The notes under the pieces were generated by a model, which saw only the letters and a list, made by a program, of their open reading frames with translations, ran no database searches and was not told the origin of the DNA. From contig CCFE01000025.1 in the NCBI GenBank assembly GCA_000752035.1, positions 192,654-210,078 of the forward strand: 17,425 nt of DNA. Direction: 5' to 3'. Below, one piece after another: positions 1 to 5,907 of the stretch. This stretch comes from Bacillus rubiinfantis (GTDB lineage Bacteria; Bacillota; Bacilli; Bacillales; Cytobacillaceae). The translations under genes were made by a program, and so were the position numbers. Within the stretch, counting starts at the first letter, position 1. Every line of letters begins with the position of its first letter.

Positions 1-23
1 ATTGAATCTCTAAGAAAAGAAAG

Positions 24-44
24 GAGTGGTCATATTGACCACTC
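24..44 (-). terminator. Candidate Rho-independent terminator (minus strand)
   Basis: A perfect 9-bp inverted repeat (GAGTGGTCA / TGACCACTC) with a 3-nt loop is followed on the minus strand by a pyrimidine- and T-rich tract (CTTTCTTTTC). It lies about 105 bp past the stop of the 63-residue membrane protein gene, so it could end the leftward two-gene regulator operon. The T tract is interrupted, so efficiency is uncertain. Confidence 0.55.
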
Positions 45-149
45 TACAAAGGTTTTGATAACAATACAAATGATTAATCAAAATTAAGGTTAAAGTTAAC
101 CTGCTAAAAAATAAGATATTCAATAATCAGCACTCTCTCACATTTTTTT

Positions 150-341
150 CTACCTTGTGAACCATATATATGCAAAAAATATAACAAATCCTAGACATCC
201 TAACCCTGCAAATGCCCCTCTTTGAGATTCATACTTTTCCATTTCTTCTTTGGTTACATATACACGTTCAACGTTACCACTATACTTTGTTTCCTTGATG
301 ATTTTTCCGTCTGGTTGATGATAGAAAGTAACCTTTGCCAT
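150..341 (-). CDS. Small single-pass membrane protein, unknown function
   Basis: This encodes a 63-residue protein that I do not recognise. Residues 1-40 are hydrophilic and mixed-charge. A hydrophobic, glycine-rich stretch at about residues 44-61 (AGLGCLGFVIFFAYIW) is followed by a terminal Thr-Arg and looks like one C-terminal transmembrane helix, so a tail-anchored topology is likely. Its ATG shares one base with the TAA of the upstream XRE regulator (TAATG arrangement), which implies translational coupling and one mRNA. Small membrane proteins coupled to XRE regulators occur in phage-like and mobile-element control loci, but nothing in the sequence proves such a role. Confidence 0.6.
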   Translation of the reverse strand: MAKVTFYHQPDGKIIKETKYSGNVERVYVTKEEMEKYESQRGAFAGLGCLGFVIFFAYIWFTR

Positions 342-676
342 TATGCCTTGCCTCCCAAGTTTAAAAATTCGTCAACGATATTACTTATCATATCAATTTG
401 ATATTTCTTCAAACGATGAATCTTTTCTATAAGTAACTCTGTATCTACCTTATTACCTGCGACTTGTTTTTCTAACAATTCCATATAATCCATATCGAAG
501 GCTTCTGCAAGCTTATGTAATGTTTCATCGCTTGCCTCATGAGCGCCCCTTTCGATCTTTGCTATTGTTGAGTTAGATACTCCAATTTTATCAGCCAGAA
601 TTCTCTGACTTGAGAATCCTTTTTCCTCCCGTAAGTTCTTGATATACTTTCCAAATTCCTGCAGATGATTAGACAT
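341..676 (-). CDS. XRE-family helix-turn-helix transcriptional regulator
   Basis: This is a DNA-binding regulator of the XRE / lambda Cro-CI type. The HTH core covers roughly residues 8-65 of a 111-residue product: an opening helix FGKYIKNLREEKG, ADKIGVSNSTIAKIERG as the recognition region, then the usual LHKLAEAFDMDY. The C-terminal 40 residues (LLIEKIHRLKKYQIDMISNI) probably form a helical dimerisation segment. I prefer the ATG at 676 because TAGAAGGAAGAG lies 4-8 nt before it. A GTG at 706 would add ten residues but would put this Shine-Dalgarno sequence inside the gene. It is divergent from the second XRE gene, overlaps the downstream membrane-protein gene, and may bind the palindromes in the 177-bp spacer. 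Confidence 0.85.
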   Translation of the reverse strand: MSNHLQEFGKYIKNLREEKGFSSQRILADKIGVSNSTIAKIERGAHEASDETLHKLAEAFDMDYMELLEKQVAGNKVDTELLIEKIHRLKKYQIDMISNIVDEFLNLGGKA

Positions 677-747
677 TAGATCTCTTCCTTCTAATTTTTC
701 ATTCACATCGATGCTAATTGTGTTCTACTACTCATTTATCGACTAAT

Positions 748-759
748 ATTGTCAACAAT
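748..759. promoter_or_regulatory. Inverted repeat overlapping a -35 hexamer; candidate operator
   Basis: ATTGT-CA-ACAAT is a 5+5 inverted repeat in the spacer between the two divergent XRE genes. On the minus strand it contains a perfect TTGACA (positions 755-750), a possible -35 box for the leftward regulator. No good -10 box is seen 16-18 nt beyond it. Autorepression through this site is inferred from position only. Confidence 0.35.
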
Positions 760-803
760 TTAAATCAATTCTCACAAGCGTTAAATCCGCTTATTAAAAT
801 ATC

Positions 804-813
804 ACTTATAAGT
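804..813. promoter_or_regulatory. Perfect palindrome ACTTATAAGT; candidate operator
   Basis: A perfect 10-bp palindrome lies in an extremely A+T-rich stretch (TATTATACTATATAT follows) upstream of the rightward XRE gene. TATACT and TATATT could act as -10 boxes. XRE repressors commonly bind short palindromes over their own promoters. The assignment is inferred. Confidence 0.35.
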
Positions 814-893
814 ACTATTATACTATATATTTATATTTTGTGTATCTGTTTTCCAAAAACTAACTTCTCTAATCTGATAGAGAGGTGATTGAT

Positions 894-1271
894 TTGTCAG
901 ACTTTTTAAAGATCGTAGGAGATAGAATTCGCAATCTCAGAAAGGCAAATGGTTTAACACAAGAAGGGCTGGCTGAAAAAGCGGAACTTCAATATTCATA
1001 CATAGGTGGAGTCGAACGTGGAGAAAGAAATATTTCATTGGAGACTTTGGAAAAGATATTAATTGCCTTAGATGTTACCGCATTTGAATTATTCAAATTT
1101 GGAGAATCGGAAATATTCAACGAATTAATTGATAAGAAGAGGAAAATTGAGGGTATCAGTAATTTACTTCATGAGCGGAGCGACCAAGAAATATACATGA
1201 TATATAATCTTGTTAACCGGATTAACCCCCGTATTTTGGACAATATCTCTCTTAATCTAGCCTTTTCTTAA
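894..1271 (+). CDS. XRE-family helix-turn-helix transcriptional regulator (second copy)
   Basis: This is a 125-128-residue regulator. The N-terminal 65 residues form a canonical XRE HTH: IGDRIRNLRKANG-like opening (here VGDRIRNLRKANG), LTQEGLAEKAEL as helix 2, YSYIGGVERGERNIS as the recognition helix, then LEKILIALDV. The C-terminal half is charged and helical and ends with QEIYMIYNLVNRI. TTG at 894 is preferred because AGAGGTG sits about 7 nt upstream; a GTG at 885 in the same frame lacks that spacing and would add three residues. It is divergent from the other XRE gene and only modestly similar to it, so it is a relative rather than a recent duplicate. It probably auto-regulates from the shared spacer. 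Confidence 0.85.
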   Translation: MSDFLKIVGDRIRNLRKANGLTQEGLAEKAELQYSYIGGVERGERNISLETLEKILIALDVTAFELFKFGESEIFNELIDKKRKIEGISNLLHERSDQEIYMIYNLVNRINPRILDNISLNLAFS

Positions 1272-1288
1272 AATTACATTGTTTTTCA

Positions 1289-1415
1289 TTTCCTTTTGTC
1301 CTTTTTGGAGTCTAGCCATTTCTTCCATTCCATCAAGGGTAAAGGCTTCGCCCGACTATCGTCGCCCTTGATTCCACTCCAGAAATAGCTATTTTTATTT
1401 TGGGACAAAAGGAAG
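1289..1415. repeat. Multi-stem inverted-repeat structure beside the IS3 element
   Basis: Several arms pair in this 127-bp segment. TTCCTTTTGTCC near 1290-1301 pairs with GGACAAAAGGAA at 1403-1413. TAGCCATTTCT (1313-1323) pairs with AGAAATAGCTA (1381-1391) with one mismatch. ATCAAGGG (1332-1339) pairs with CCCTTGAT (1365-1372), enclosing two small hairpins: GGC-TTC-GCC (1344-1352) and CGAC-TATC-GTCG (1353-1364). A competing pair GGAGT (1307-1311) / ACTCC (1376-1380) also exists. The result resembles a branched RNA or a small palindromic element. Its right outer arm coincides with the IS3 end. It could alternatively serve as a bidirectional terminator. Confidence 0.6.
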
Positions 1416-1434
1416 AAAAAATGGAAGGGGAGGG

Positions 1435-2313
1435 TTAAACTCGAACCTCTTTGATTTTTACCTTTTCCTGCATTTGCTTTACGTAAAATTCCATTGGTGA
1501 CAAGTCTAGAATGCTAGAATGCATGCTTCTCTCGTTATAGAACACCATAAATTCTGTAACGACTTCATAGGCCTGTGCATATGTTTCAAATTGCCATCTG
1601 GATAAGCAATCATCCTCAAAAATCCGATGAAATGATTCGATATGAGCATTCATATTCGGTGTTTTTGGTGGGATTCTTTCATGTTCAATTTTGTAATTTT
1701 CACAAAACTCCTCGAAAGTATGGGAAATAAACTGTGGTCCATTATCTGTTCGAATCACAGGTTTTTCCAATTTGTCGAATAATTGGCGTTTAAACAAAGC
1801 TCGCTGCAATGCTAGATTTACATCGCTGCCAGTACAGCTTAAGCCCATGTGGTAGTCCACTATGCTTCGGTCATAGACGTCGATTATGGACATGACAAAG
1901 AAAAATCGATCTTCGCCTTCTACGTGGCCATATTTAATGTCTGCCTCCCAGAGTTTATTGGAACTGTTAATGATGCGGTTCCGTGCTAGTTTTCTAGGGT
2001 GTGAGACTTTCTTTTTGCGTTGTGGGCGTAAAATGCCCAATTCTTTGCATATTCGGTAGACCTTTTTCTTGTTAATTTTTAGGTTGTATTTACGTCGAAG
2101 AACCTTAGTCAGCTTGCGGTAGCCGTAGTTATAGCCATCGCCGGCAATCTCTTCTAGTAAGAATTCTTTGATTTGTTCGTCAGATACCTTTTGACCGTCC
2201 TCTTTGAAGGAATAACCTGGTGCTGGACGCCCCTCACTTACTTTTTTCTCTTCCACCCGGTAGTTCTTTTGATAATAGTAGGTGGACCGAGGAATACCAA
2301 TGATTTTTAGCAC
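1435..2313 (-). CDS. IS3-family transposase OrfB (DDE integrase domain)
   Basis: This is the catalytic half of the IS3 transposase, with a retroviral-integrase-like RNase H fold. Residues 45-95 form the HTH_21-type region (GYNYGYRKLTKVLRRKYNL). The catalytic triad is visible as D125 (LWEADIKYG), D190 (IRTDNGPQF) and E226 (NAHIESFHR), with exactly 35 residues between the second Asp and the Glu. The given start is a GTG (292 residues), but the frame is open upstream past the AAAAAAG heptamer in orfA. The functional protein is therefore most likely an OrfAB fusion made by -1 frameshifting, with OrfB rarely made alone. No stop or frameshift damage is visible, so the element appears intact at the protein level. 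Confidence 0.9.
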   Translation of the reverse strand: MLKIIGIPRSTYYYQKNYRVEEKKVSEGRPAPGYSFKEDGQKVSDEQIKEFLLEEIAGDGYNYGYRKLTKVLRRKYNLKINKKKVYRICKELGILRPQRKKKVSHPRKLARNRIINSSNKLWEADIKYGHVEGEDRFFFVMSIIDVYDRSIVDYHMGLSCTGSDVNLALQRALFKRQLFDKLEKPVIRTDNGPQFISHTFEEFCENYKIEHERIPPKTPNMNAHIESFHRIFEDDCLSRWQFETYAQAYEVVTEFMVFYNERSMHSSILDLSPMEFYVKQMQEKVKIKEVRV

Positions 2314-2351
2314 CTTTGAAACTGAGTAGCCTTTTTGGATCCACGCCTCCG

Positions 2352-2663
2352 CTACTTCAAGTTTTTCAGCAAGTGAGGGTTTTTCTTTTTTATAAGGTCT
2401 CGTAAAATGGCAATCTCTAGGTCTTTTTCACCTAGTAATATCTTAAGTTTTTCGTTTTCCTTGGACATCTCTTTTGGATCAAAATCAGGCAACACAGCGA
2501 CATCTACGTGTCCGTACTGGCCATTTTTATATTCGGTACACCAACGACTTACCATGTTTGGATTTAGATTATATCGACGAGCCACTAGGGACTTATTACC
2601 TGTCTCTGTAGCCTCTTTAATCACTTGTAGTTTAAATTCCTTGGAATGTCTTGTTCGTGTCAT
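2352..2663 (-). CDS. IS3-family transposase OrfA (helix-turn-helix, leucine zipper)
   Basis: This 103-residue DNA-binding subunit recognises the element's inverted repeats. Residues 1-50 hold the HTH_Tnp_1 type fold: TRHSKEFKLQVIKEA, then SLVARRYNLNPNMVSRWCTEYKNG. Residues about 66-95 (EMSKENEKLKILLGEKDLEIAILRDLI) form a heptad-repeat coiled coil used for multimerisation. The ATG is preceded by CCAAGGAGGCTGACAAC, a strong ribosome binding site. The gene ends 38 bp before the nominal OrfB start, and the orfB frame is open across the end of orfA. This is the classical IS3 arrangement. Confidence 0.9.
   Translation of the reverse strand: MTRTRHSKEFKLQVIKEATETGNKSLVARRYNLNPNMVSRWCTEYKNGQYGHVDVAVLPDFDPKEMSKENEKLKILLGEKDLEIAILRDLIKKKNPHLLKNLK
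2385..2391 (-). promoter_or_regulatory. Programmed -1 ribosomal frameshift heptamer AAAAAAG
   Basis: On the minus strand the orfA codons read ATA AAA AAG, giving the slippery A-AAA-AAG heptamer typical of IS3 elements. Slipping back one base continues as Glu-Lys-Pro-Ser-Leu-Ala-Glu without a stop into OrfB. The frame arithmetic (orfA to orfB equals -1) agrees. Confidence 0.85.
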
Positions 2664-2719
2664 GTTGTCAGCCTCCTTGGTACATTAAGCAGTATAAAAT
2701 AAATTACTCTTATTGTCCA

Positions 2720-3073
2720 AGTTCATTTAGGGGCTTATGTGTTATGACTTTATTTTGATTGTGGCAAGGGTTTGTTATGGATGTCAGGAGTTTATTTTGG
2801 GTTTACATAGTATCAGGGAATAGGTCAGAAGGAAAAAGGTGAGCTTAGTTAAATTCACTTTATAGGAATATTCATTATTGTAAAATACAAAAAATGCCTT
2901 CATTTTATTCTTAACCTAATTATAATAATTTTTATTACTCCTTATTCATCATCACTATTTCTTGAATTAATATCAAAAATTGGTTACACAAAAAAAGCTT
3001 ATACTTTAGTTGCTTAGCTTGTCAGGATGATAATTTTACTTGGCACTAACGTTCCCTAATGAAGAAACCAGTT
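2720..3073. other. 354-bp stretch without a recognisable gene
   Basis: I see no supported coding region, RNA gene or clear repeat here. The sequence is A+T-rich with scattered stops in all frames. It may be residual flanking DNA from before the IS3 insertion plus the 3' untranslated region of the leftward gene at 3074. Confidence 0.5.
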
Positions 3074-3559
3074 TTATTCATTTTTAAATTTCTGCTGAAT
3101 ATCATCTAATTGAGAGACCAATTGTAAAAAACCTAAATAAATTTCTCTTTTCGTTCTATCTAATGAAAGCAAATTAATTTGAGTAAGTCGCTTCTCTTGA
3201 ACTTCATCTAAAAAATGTTGTATCAGCCGTTCCAACTCATTCAATGTCCCCGATTCATGATATTCTTCGATTTCTTCTTCCTTTTGTATATCCTCTGTAT
3301 CCTTTGGAACATAGATGAAATAAAGCTCTTTTCCTCTTTTTTCAAGACGTACATTCTCTACGGGAATATCTTCAATTTTATTCACGATACCTCGTAAAAC
3401 TCCTGTTCTATCTCCTTGTATTTCATCAGATAGCAGGTAGGTTAACTCTTGATATAATTCGGTAAATCGCAGTCCCTTTTCTCTAAACTCTTTCTTTTTT
3501 AATATTTCGGGTATGAGATTCCGAAACTTAGCTGTTAACGTGTTTTTGCTACCGCTCAT
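3074..3559 (-). CDS. Hypothetical protein, 161 residues, acidic, unknown function
   Basis: I do not recognise this family. The ATG at 3559 is chosen because AAAGGAGG lies 8 nt upstream; an in-frame GTG/ATG further up would put this strong site inside the gene. The N-terminal half (to about residue 65) looks like a compact helical domain with basic residues (MSGSKNTLTAKFRNLIPEIL, then EFREKGLRFTELYQELTYLL) and could be a winged-helix-like DNA binder, but this is a guess. A beta-rich middle (VRLEKRGKELYFIYVP) is followed by a very acidic linker (EDIQKEEEIEEYHE) and a helical, coiled-coil-prone tail. There is no signal peptide or membrane segment. It is divergent from the gene at 3765. Confidence 0.7.
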   Translation of the reverse strand: MSGSKNTLTAKFRNLIPEILKKKEFREKGLRFTELYQELTYLLSDEIQGDRTGVLRGIVNKIEDIPVENVRLEKRGKELYFIYVPKDTEDIQKEEEIEEYHESGTLNELERLIQHFLDEVQEKRLTQINLLSLDRTKREIYLGFLQLVSQLDDIQQKFKNE

Positions 3560-3635
3560 AATAAAACCTCCTTTGCTTACTCTCATTTTACTAAAAACAA
3601 ACGGATTTGTGTATCAATACTTAACAATCTAACAA

Positions 3636-3715
3636 CATAAAACGTGTTAAATTGTATAATATTTAACTATTTTATTGTTTTTTCACAAAAATATTGAATC
3701 ATTAAACGTTTTATG
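3636..3715. promoter_or_regulatory. Pair of inverted 10-mers between divergent genes
   Basis: CATAAAACGT (3636-3645) and ACGTTTTATG (3706-3715) are exact inverted copies 60 bp apart. The right copy sits between the -35 and -10 boxes of the rightward promoter. This could be a two-site operator for DNA looping or co-regulation of the divergent pair. Nothing shows which protein binds; the product of the leftward gene is one candidate. Confidence 0.35.
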
Positions 3716-3722
3716 CTAATAT
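3694..3722 (+). promoter_or_regulatory. Sigma-A-type promoter with extended -10
   Basis: TTGAAT (3694-3699), a 17-nt spacer and TAATAT (3717-3722) preceded by TGC form a good vegetative promoter with a TGn extension. It lies 42 nt before the ATG at 3765 and faces that gene. Confidence 0.65.
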
Positions 3723-3764
3723 AAACCCAATGAAACACATCAATCAATAGGGAGAGTGCAAAAT

Positions 3765-4067
3765 ATGCTTACATTTTCAGTTAACCAAAAACAAGTTTTA
3801 AAAATTGAGGATGTTCGTTTCTTCTTAACTAAAAAAGGATTGTATACTGAACAAAATGTTGAAAAAGTATGGAATGATTGTACGATTGTTGAAGATGGAG
3901 ACAATGAGCAAGTGGCATTAATCAATACAGTAGCTCCATCATTAAAAAAACACTTCCCTGATTCTTACTTAAAACTTACTACAGAGACGATTCAAATCCT
4001 ATTAAGGGAAAAAGATATCCAACGTTTATTCAATAAAGATAATAAAACTGACAAAGAATTACATTAA
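3765..4067 (+). CDS. Hypothetical protein, 100 residues, unknown function
   Basis: This is an unrecognised small soluble protein. The ATG at 3765 is preferred over the GTG at 3756 because GGGAGAG lies 8-10 nt before it. The N-terminal third (MLTFSVNQKQVLKIEDVRFF) looks beta-rich, the middle contains WNDCTIVEDGDNEQVALINT, and the C-terminal third is helical (TIQILLREKDIQRLF) with a charged tail. There is no membrane segment. The gene is a self-contained unit with its own promoter (3694-3722) and a strong terminator 18 bp after the stop. It is divergent from the gene at 3559 and may share regulation with it. Confidence 0.75.
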   Translation: MLTFSVNQKQVLKIEDVRFFLTKKGLYTEQNVEKVWNDCTIVEDGDNEQVALINTVAPSLKKHFPDSYLKLTTETIQILLREKDIQRLFNKDNKTDKELH

Positions 4068-4080
4068 CAGTCGATACACC

Positions 4081-4120
4081 AAAAGACGATTTTTCTCTTT
4101 AAGAAAAATCGTCTTTTTAT
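4081..4120 (+). terminator. Rho-independent terminator
   Basis: An 11-bp perfect stem GACGATTTTTC (4085-4095) / GAAAAATCGTC (4103-4113) is preceded by AAAA and followed by TTTTTATT. It ends the monocistronic gene at 3765. Confidence 0.9.
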
Positions 4121-4197
4121 TAATATAGGGATGTTTTGCACTACACATAAGAAAGAATTGTATCTTTATATATTAATTATCTGTGAAATTTTATATA

Positions 4198-4288
4198 TGA
4201 TTTACGAATCACTCAATGAGTAAGATATCGAACAAATGACAGAAGAAAGACATTTAGAATTTCATAATACATGGCATATTGCAGTAGC
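4198..4288 (+). pseudogene. Remnant of a small gene interrupted by IS21 element A
   Basis: One frame here reads MIYESLNE, a TAA, then DIEQMTEERHLEFHNTWHIA up to the element boundary. If element A and one copy of its 7-bp duplication are removed, the frame continues as Val-Ala-Lys-Glu and stops at 9375-9377. The peptide looks coding-like but is short and already holds a stop. I do not recognise the family. It could equally be chance. Confidence 0.25.
4282..4288. repeat. Target-site duplication of IS21 element A, left copy (CAGTAGC)
   Basis: CAGTAGC directly precedes the TGTAAA terminus at 4289. The identical heptamer occurs at 9361-9367 directly after the TTTACA terminus at 9360. A 7-bp duplication is within the range known for IS21. 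Confidence 0.9.
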
Positions 4289-4414
4289 TGTAAACGCTAA
4301 AATAAAAGTTGACCACTTTAGTACAATTCGCTAATCAAAAAGTTGACCACCCTTAACACCCATCCCTTATCATAGAGTTTGTCGAGAACAACATGATTTG
4401 GGAGGAAAAAAAGG

Positions 4415-5759
4415 ATGTTAAAGATGGCTAATATAGAGCTTATCAGAAAATTGCACTTTAAAGAAGGTCGTTCCATTCGACAATTATCGAAGGATCTCAA
4501 ACTATCGAGGCAAACTATTCGGAAAGCCCTAGAACAGAACGAAATTCCAACCTACAAACGAACAAAGCCGGTTGCCAATCCGGTCATTGATTCCGTTAAA
4601 ACAATCATTATTCAATGGCTGACGGACGATGAAACTGCCCCACTTAAACAGCGTCACAGTGCTGCTCAAATCTTCAGACGCTTGGAGAAAGAATACGGCT
4701 TTAAAGGTGGAGAATCCACTGTCCGCCGTTTTGTACGCCAATATAAGCAGCTTAACGAAACTCCTAATTCCTCTATTCCGTTGGAGTTTGATCCTGGTGA
4801 ATTCGCCCAATTTGATTGGGGGGAAGCCATCATCGTTCTGAATGGGGTTGAAACGAAAGTAATGCTTTTTTGTATGAGACTTTTGTACAGTCGAAAGATA
4901 TTTATAAAAGTATTTCCACATCAGCGCCAGGAAGCGTTATTTCAAGGGCACGCAGATGCCTTTGATTATTTCGGGGGTGTGCCGAAAACGATTATCTATG
5001 ACAATATGAAAACGGCGGTTAAGAAGGTATTAGAAGGCACCAAGCGCGAAGAACAGGTGGCTTTCATCCAGTTCCGGTCTCATTATCTCTTTGACGCCCA
5101 ATTTTGTGCGCCGGCAAAAGGGAACGAGAAAGGGCAAGTGGAGAAACTGGTTCAAACAGCCCGGGCTCAATTCTTGGTTCCTGTCCCACAAGTCGGTGAT
5201 ATTCAGGAACTAAATCAATATTTACTTGAACAATGTGATCGTTATGAAGAAACCTATGTACCGAAAACAAAGGAAAAGGTGGGCGATCGGTTCCTGCTGG
5301 AGAAGGAACAGCTTTTGCCGATAATTGGTACGCATCCCTGCGCTAGGAAGGTAGAAGCCACCGTCAACAGCTTGTCGCTTGTGAACTTTGAAACAAATGC
5401 CTACTCCGTGCCAACCAGGCATGCAGGTCGAAAAGATGCCAAAATATTCGCCTACGTCAACCACATTGAGGTATTGATTGACGGAAACTGCGTGGCCAAA
5501 CACGAACGCTCTTATGATAGGCTTCAGGAAATATTTGAGGTGGATCATTATTTGGACGAATTGGAAAGAAAACCAAGGGCCATCCAGCATGCGCGGCCAG
5601 TCCGGAGAACGAATCTGCCCCCAAGTTATCAAGAATTTTATACGAAGAGTCTCGCAAAGTATAGGCACGGAAAGGAGTATATTAAACTATTAAAATTACA
5701 TCGGGAGTTCACGATAGAAACAGTAAAACGGGCAGTAGAAAGTTGTGTAAAAGAGCAGC
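4415..5759 (+). pseudogene. istA: IS21 transposase IstA of element A, 5' part (interrupted)
   Basis: IstA is the DDE transposase of IS21 elements and works with the ATPase IstB. It starts at the ATG at 4415, 9 nt after GGAGG. Residues 17-40 (GRSIRQLSKDLKLSRQTIRKAL) are the N-terminal HTH. The catalytic core shows D134 (FAQFDWGEA), D196 (TIIYDNMKT) and E243 (GNEKGQVEK). Native sequence stops after codon 448 (Gln) and one base of codon 449, where element B begins. Read-through into B adds only LNKDMKM and a stop at 5782. The missing 54 C-terminal residues lie at 8398-8561. The catalytic core is complete, but the C-terminal segment is lost, and B separates the gene from its istB. Confidence 0.93.
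5756..5759. repeat. Target-site duplication of element B, left copy (CAGC)
   Basis: CAGC precedes the TGAATAAAG terminus at 5760 and recurs at 8394-8397 after the AATCA terminus. Removing element B plus one copy rejoins codons Gln-Leu-Tyr of istA in frame, which independently fixes these boundaries. Confidence 0.88.
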
Positions 5760-5850
5760 TGAATAAAGACATGAAAATGTGACAGCTCGGACATAATTGA
5801 GAGCCAGTTATGACAAAAATTAGAGCCACATTAGACTTTTACAGAGCCAT

Positions 5851-5899
5851 CTCCTGTACAATTTAGCTGCACTGTATAGTGCAAATAAATGTACAGGAG
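5851..5899 (+). promoter_or_regulatory. Hairpin that would sequester the istA ribosome binding site of element B
   Basis: CTCCTGTACA (5851-5860) is the exact complement of TGTACAGGAG (5890-5899), which contains the Shine-Dalgarno of the istA at 5908. Inside, TTTA (5862-5865) pairs with TAAA/T (5886-5889), and TGCACT (5868-5873) pairs with AGTGCA (5878-5883) around a GTAT loop. Transcripts entering from outside would form this stem and hide the binding site. Such shielding from read-through is known for several insertion sequences. Confidence 0.7.
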
Positions 5900-5907
5900 G
5901 TTTTTTT

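Larger units (their letters stand above)
1401..2719 (-). mobile_element. IS3-family insertion sequence (boundaries approximate)
   Basis: The element is about 1.3 kb and contains overlapping-frame orfA and orfB on the minus strand. Ends were chosen from imperfect terminal inverted repeats read outside-in: TGGACAATAAGAG at 2719 going left and TGGGACAAAAGGAAG at 1401 going right; both start TG as is usual for IS3. No convincing target duplication is seen (ATTT on the left, AGTT on the right), so either the ends are a few bases off or a flank was rearranged. The family assignment rests on the OrfA HTH, the DD(35)E OrfB and the frameshift heptamer. Confidence 0.7.

Noticed and set aside
24..44. 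Hairpin containing TTGACCACTC, similar to the GTTGACCAC repeat of IS21 element A
   Set aside because: Only about eight bases are shared, there is no TGTAAA terminus nearby, and the sequence is better explained as a terminator stem.
341..676. Toxin-antitoxin pair made of the XRE regulator and the 63-residue membrane protein
   Set aside because: The gene coupling fits, but the membrane protein has no known toxin signature and nothing else supports the role.
4289..4350. CRISPR-like spaced repeats (AAAAGTTGACCAC twice)
   Set aside because: There are only two copies per end, mirrored at the opposite end of the element: these are IS21 transposase-binding repeats.
5064..5668. Open frames on the minus strand across istA of element A
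   Set aside because: They lie opposite a well-conserved transposase, lack ribosome binding sites and have no recognisable motif.
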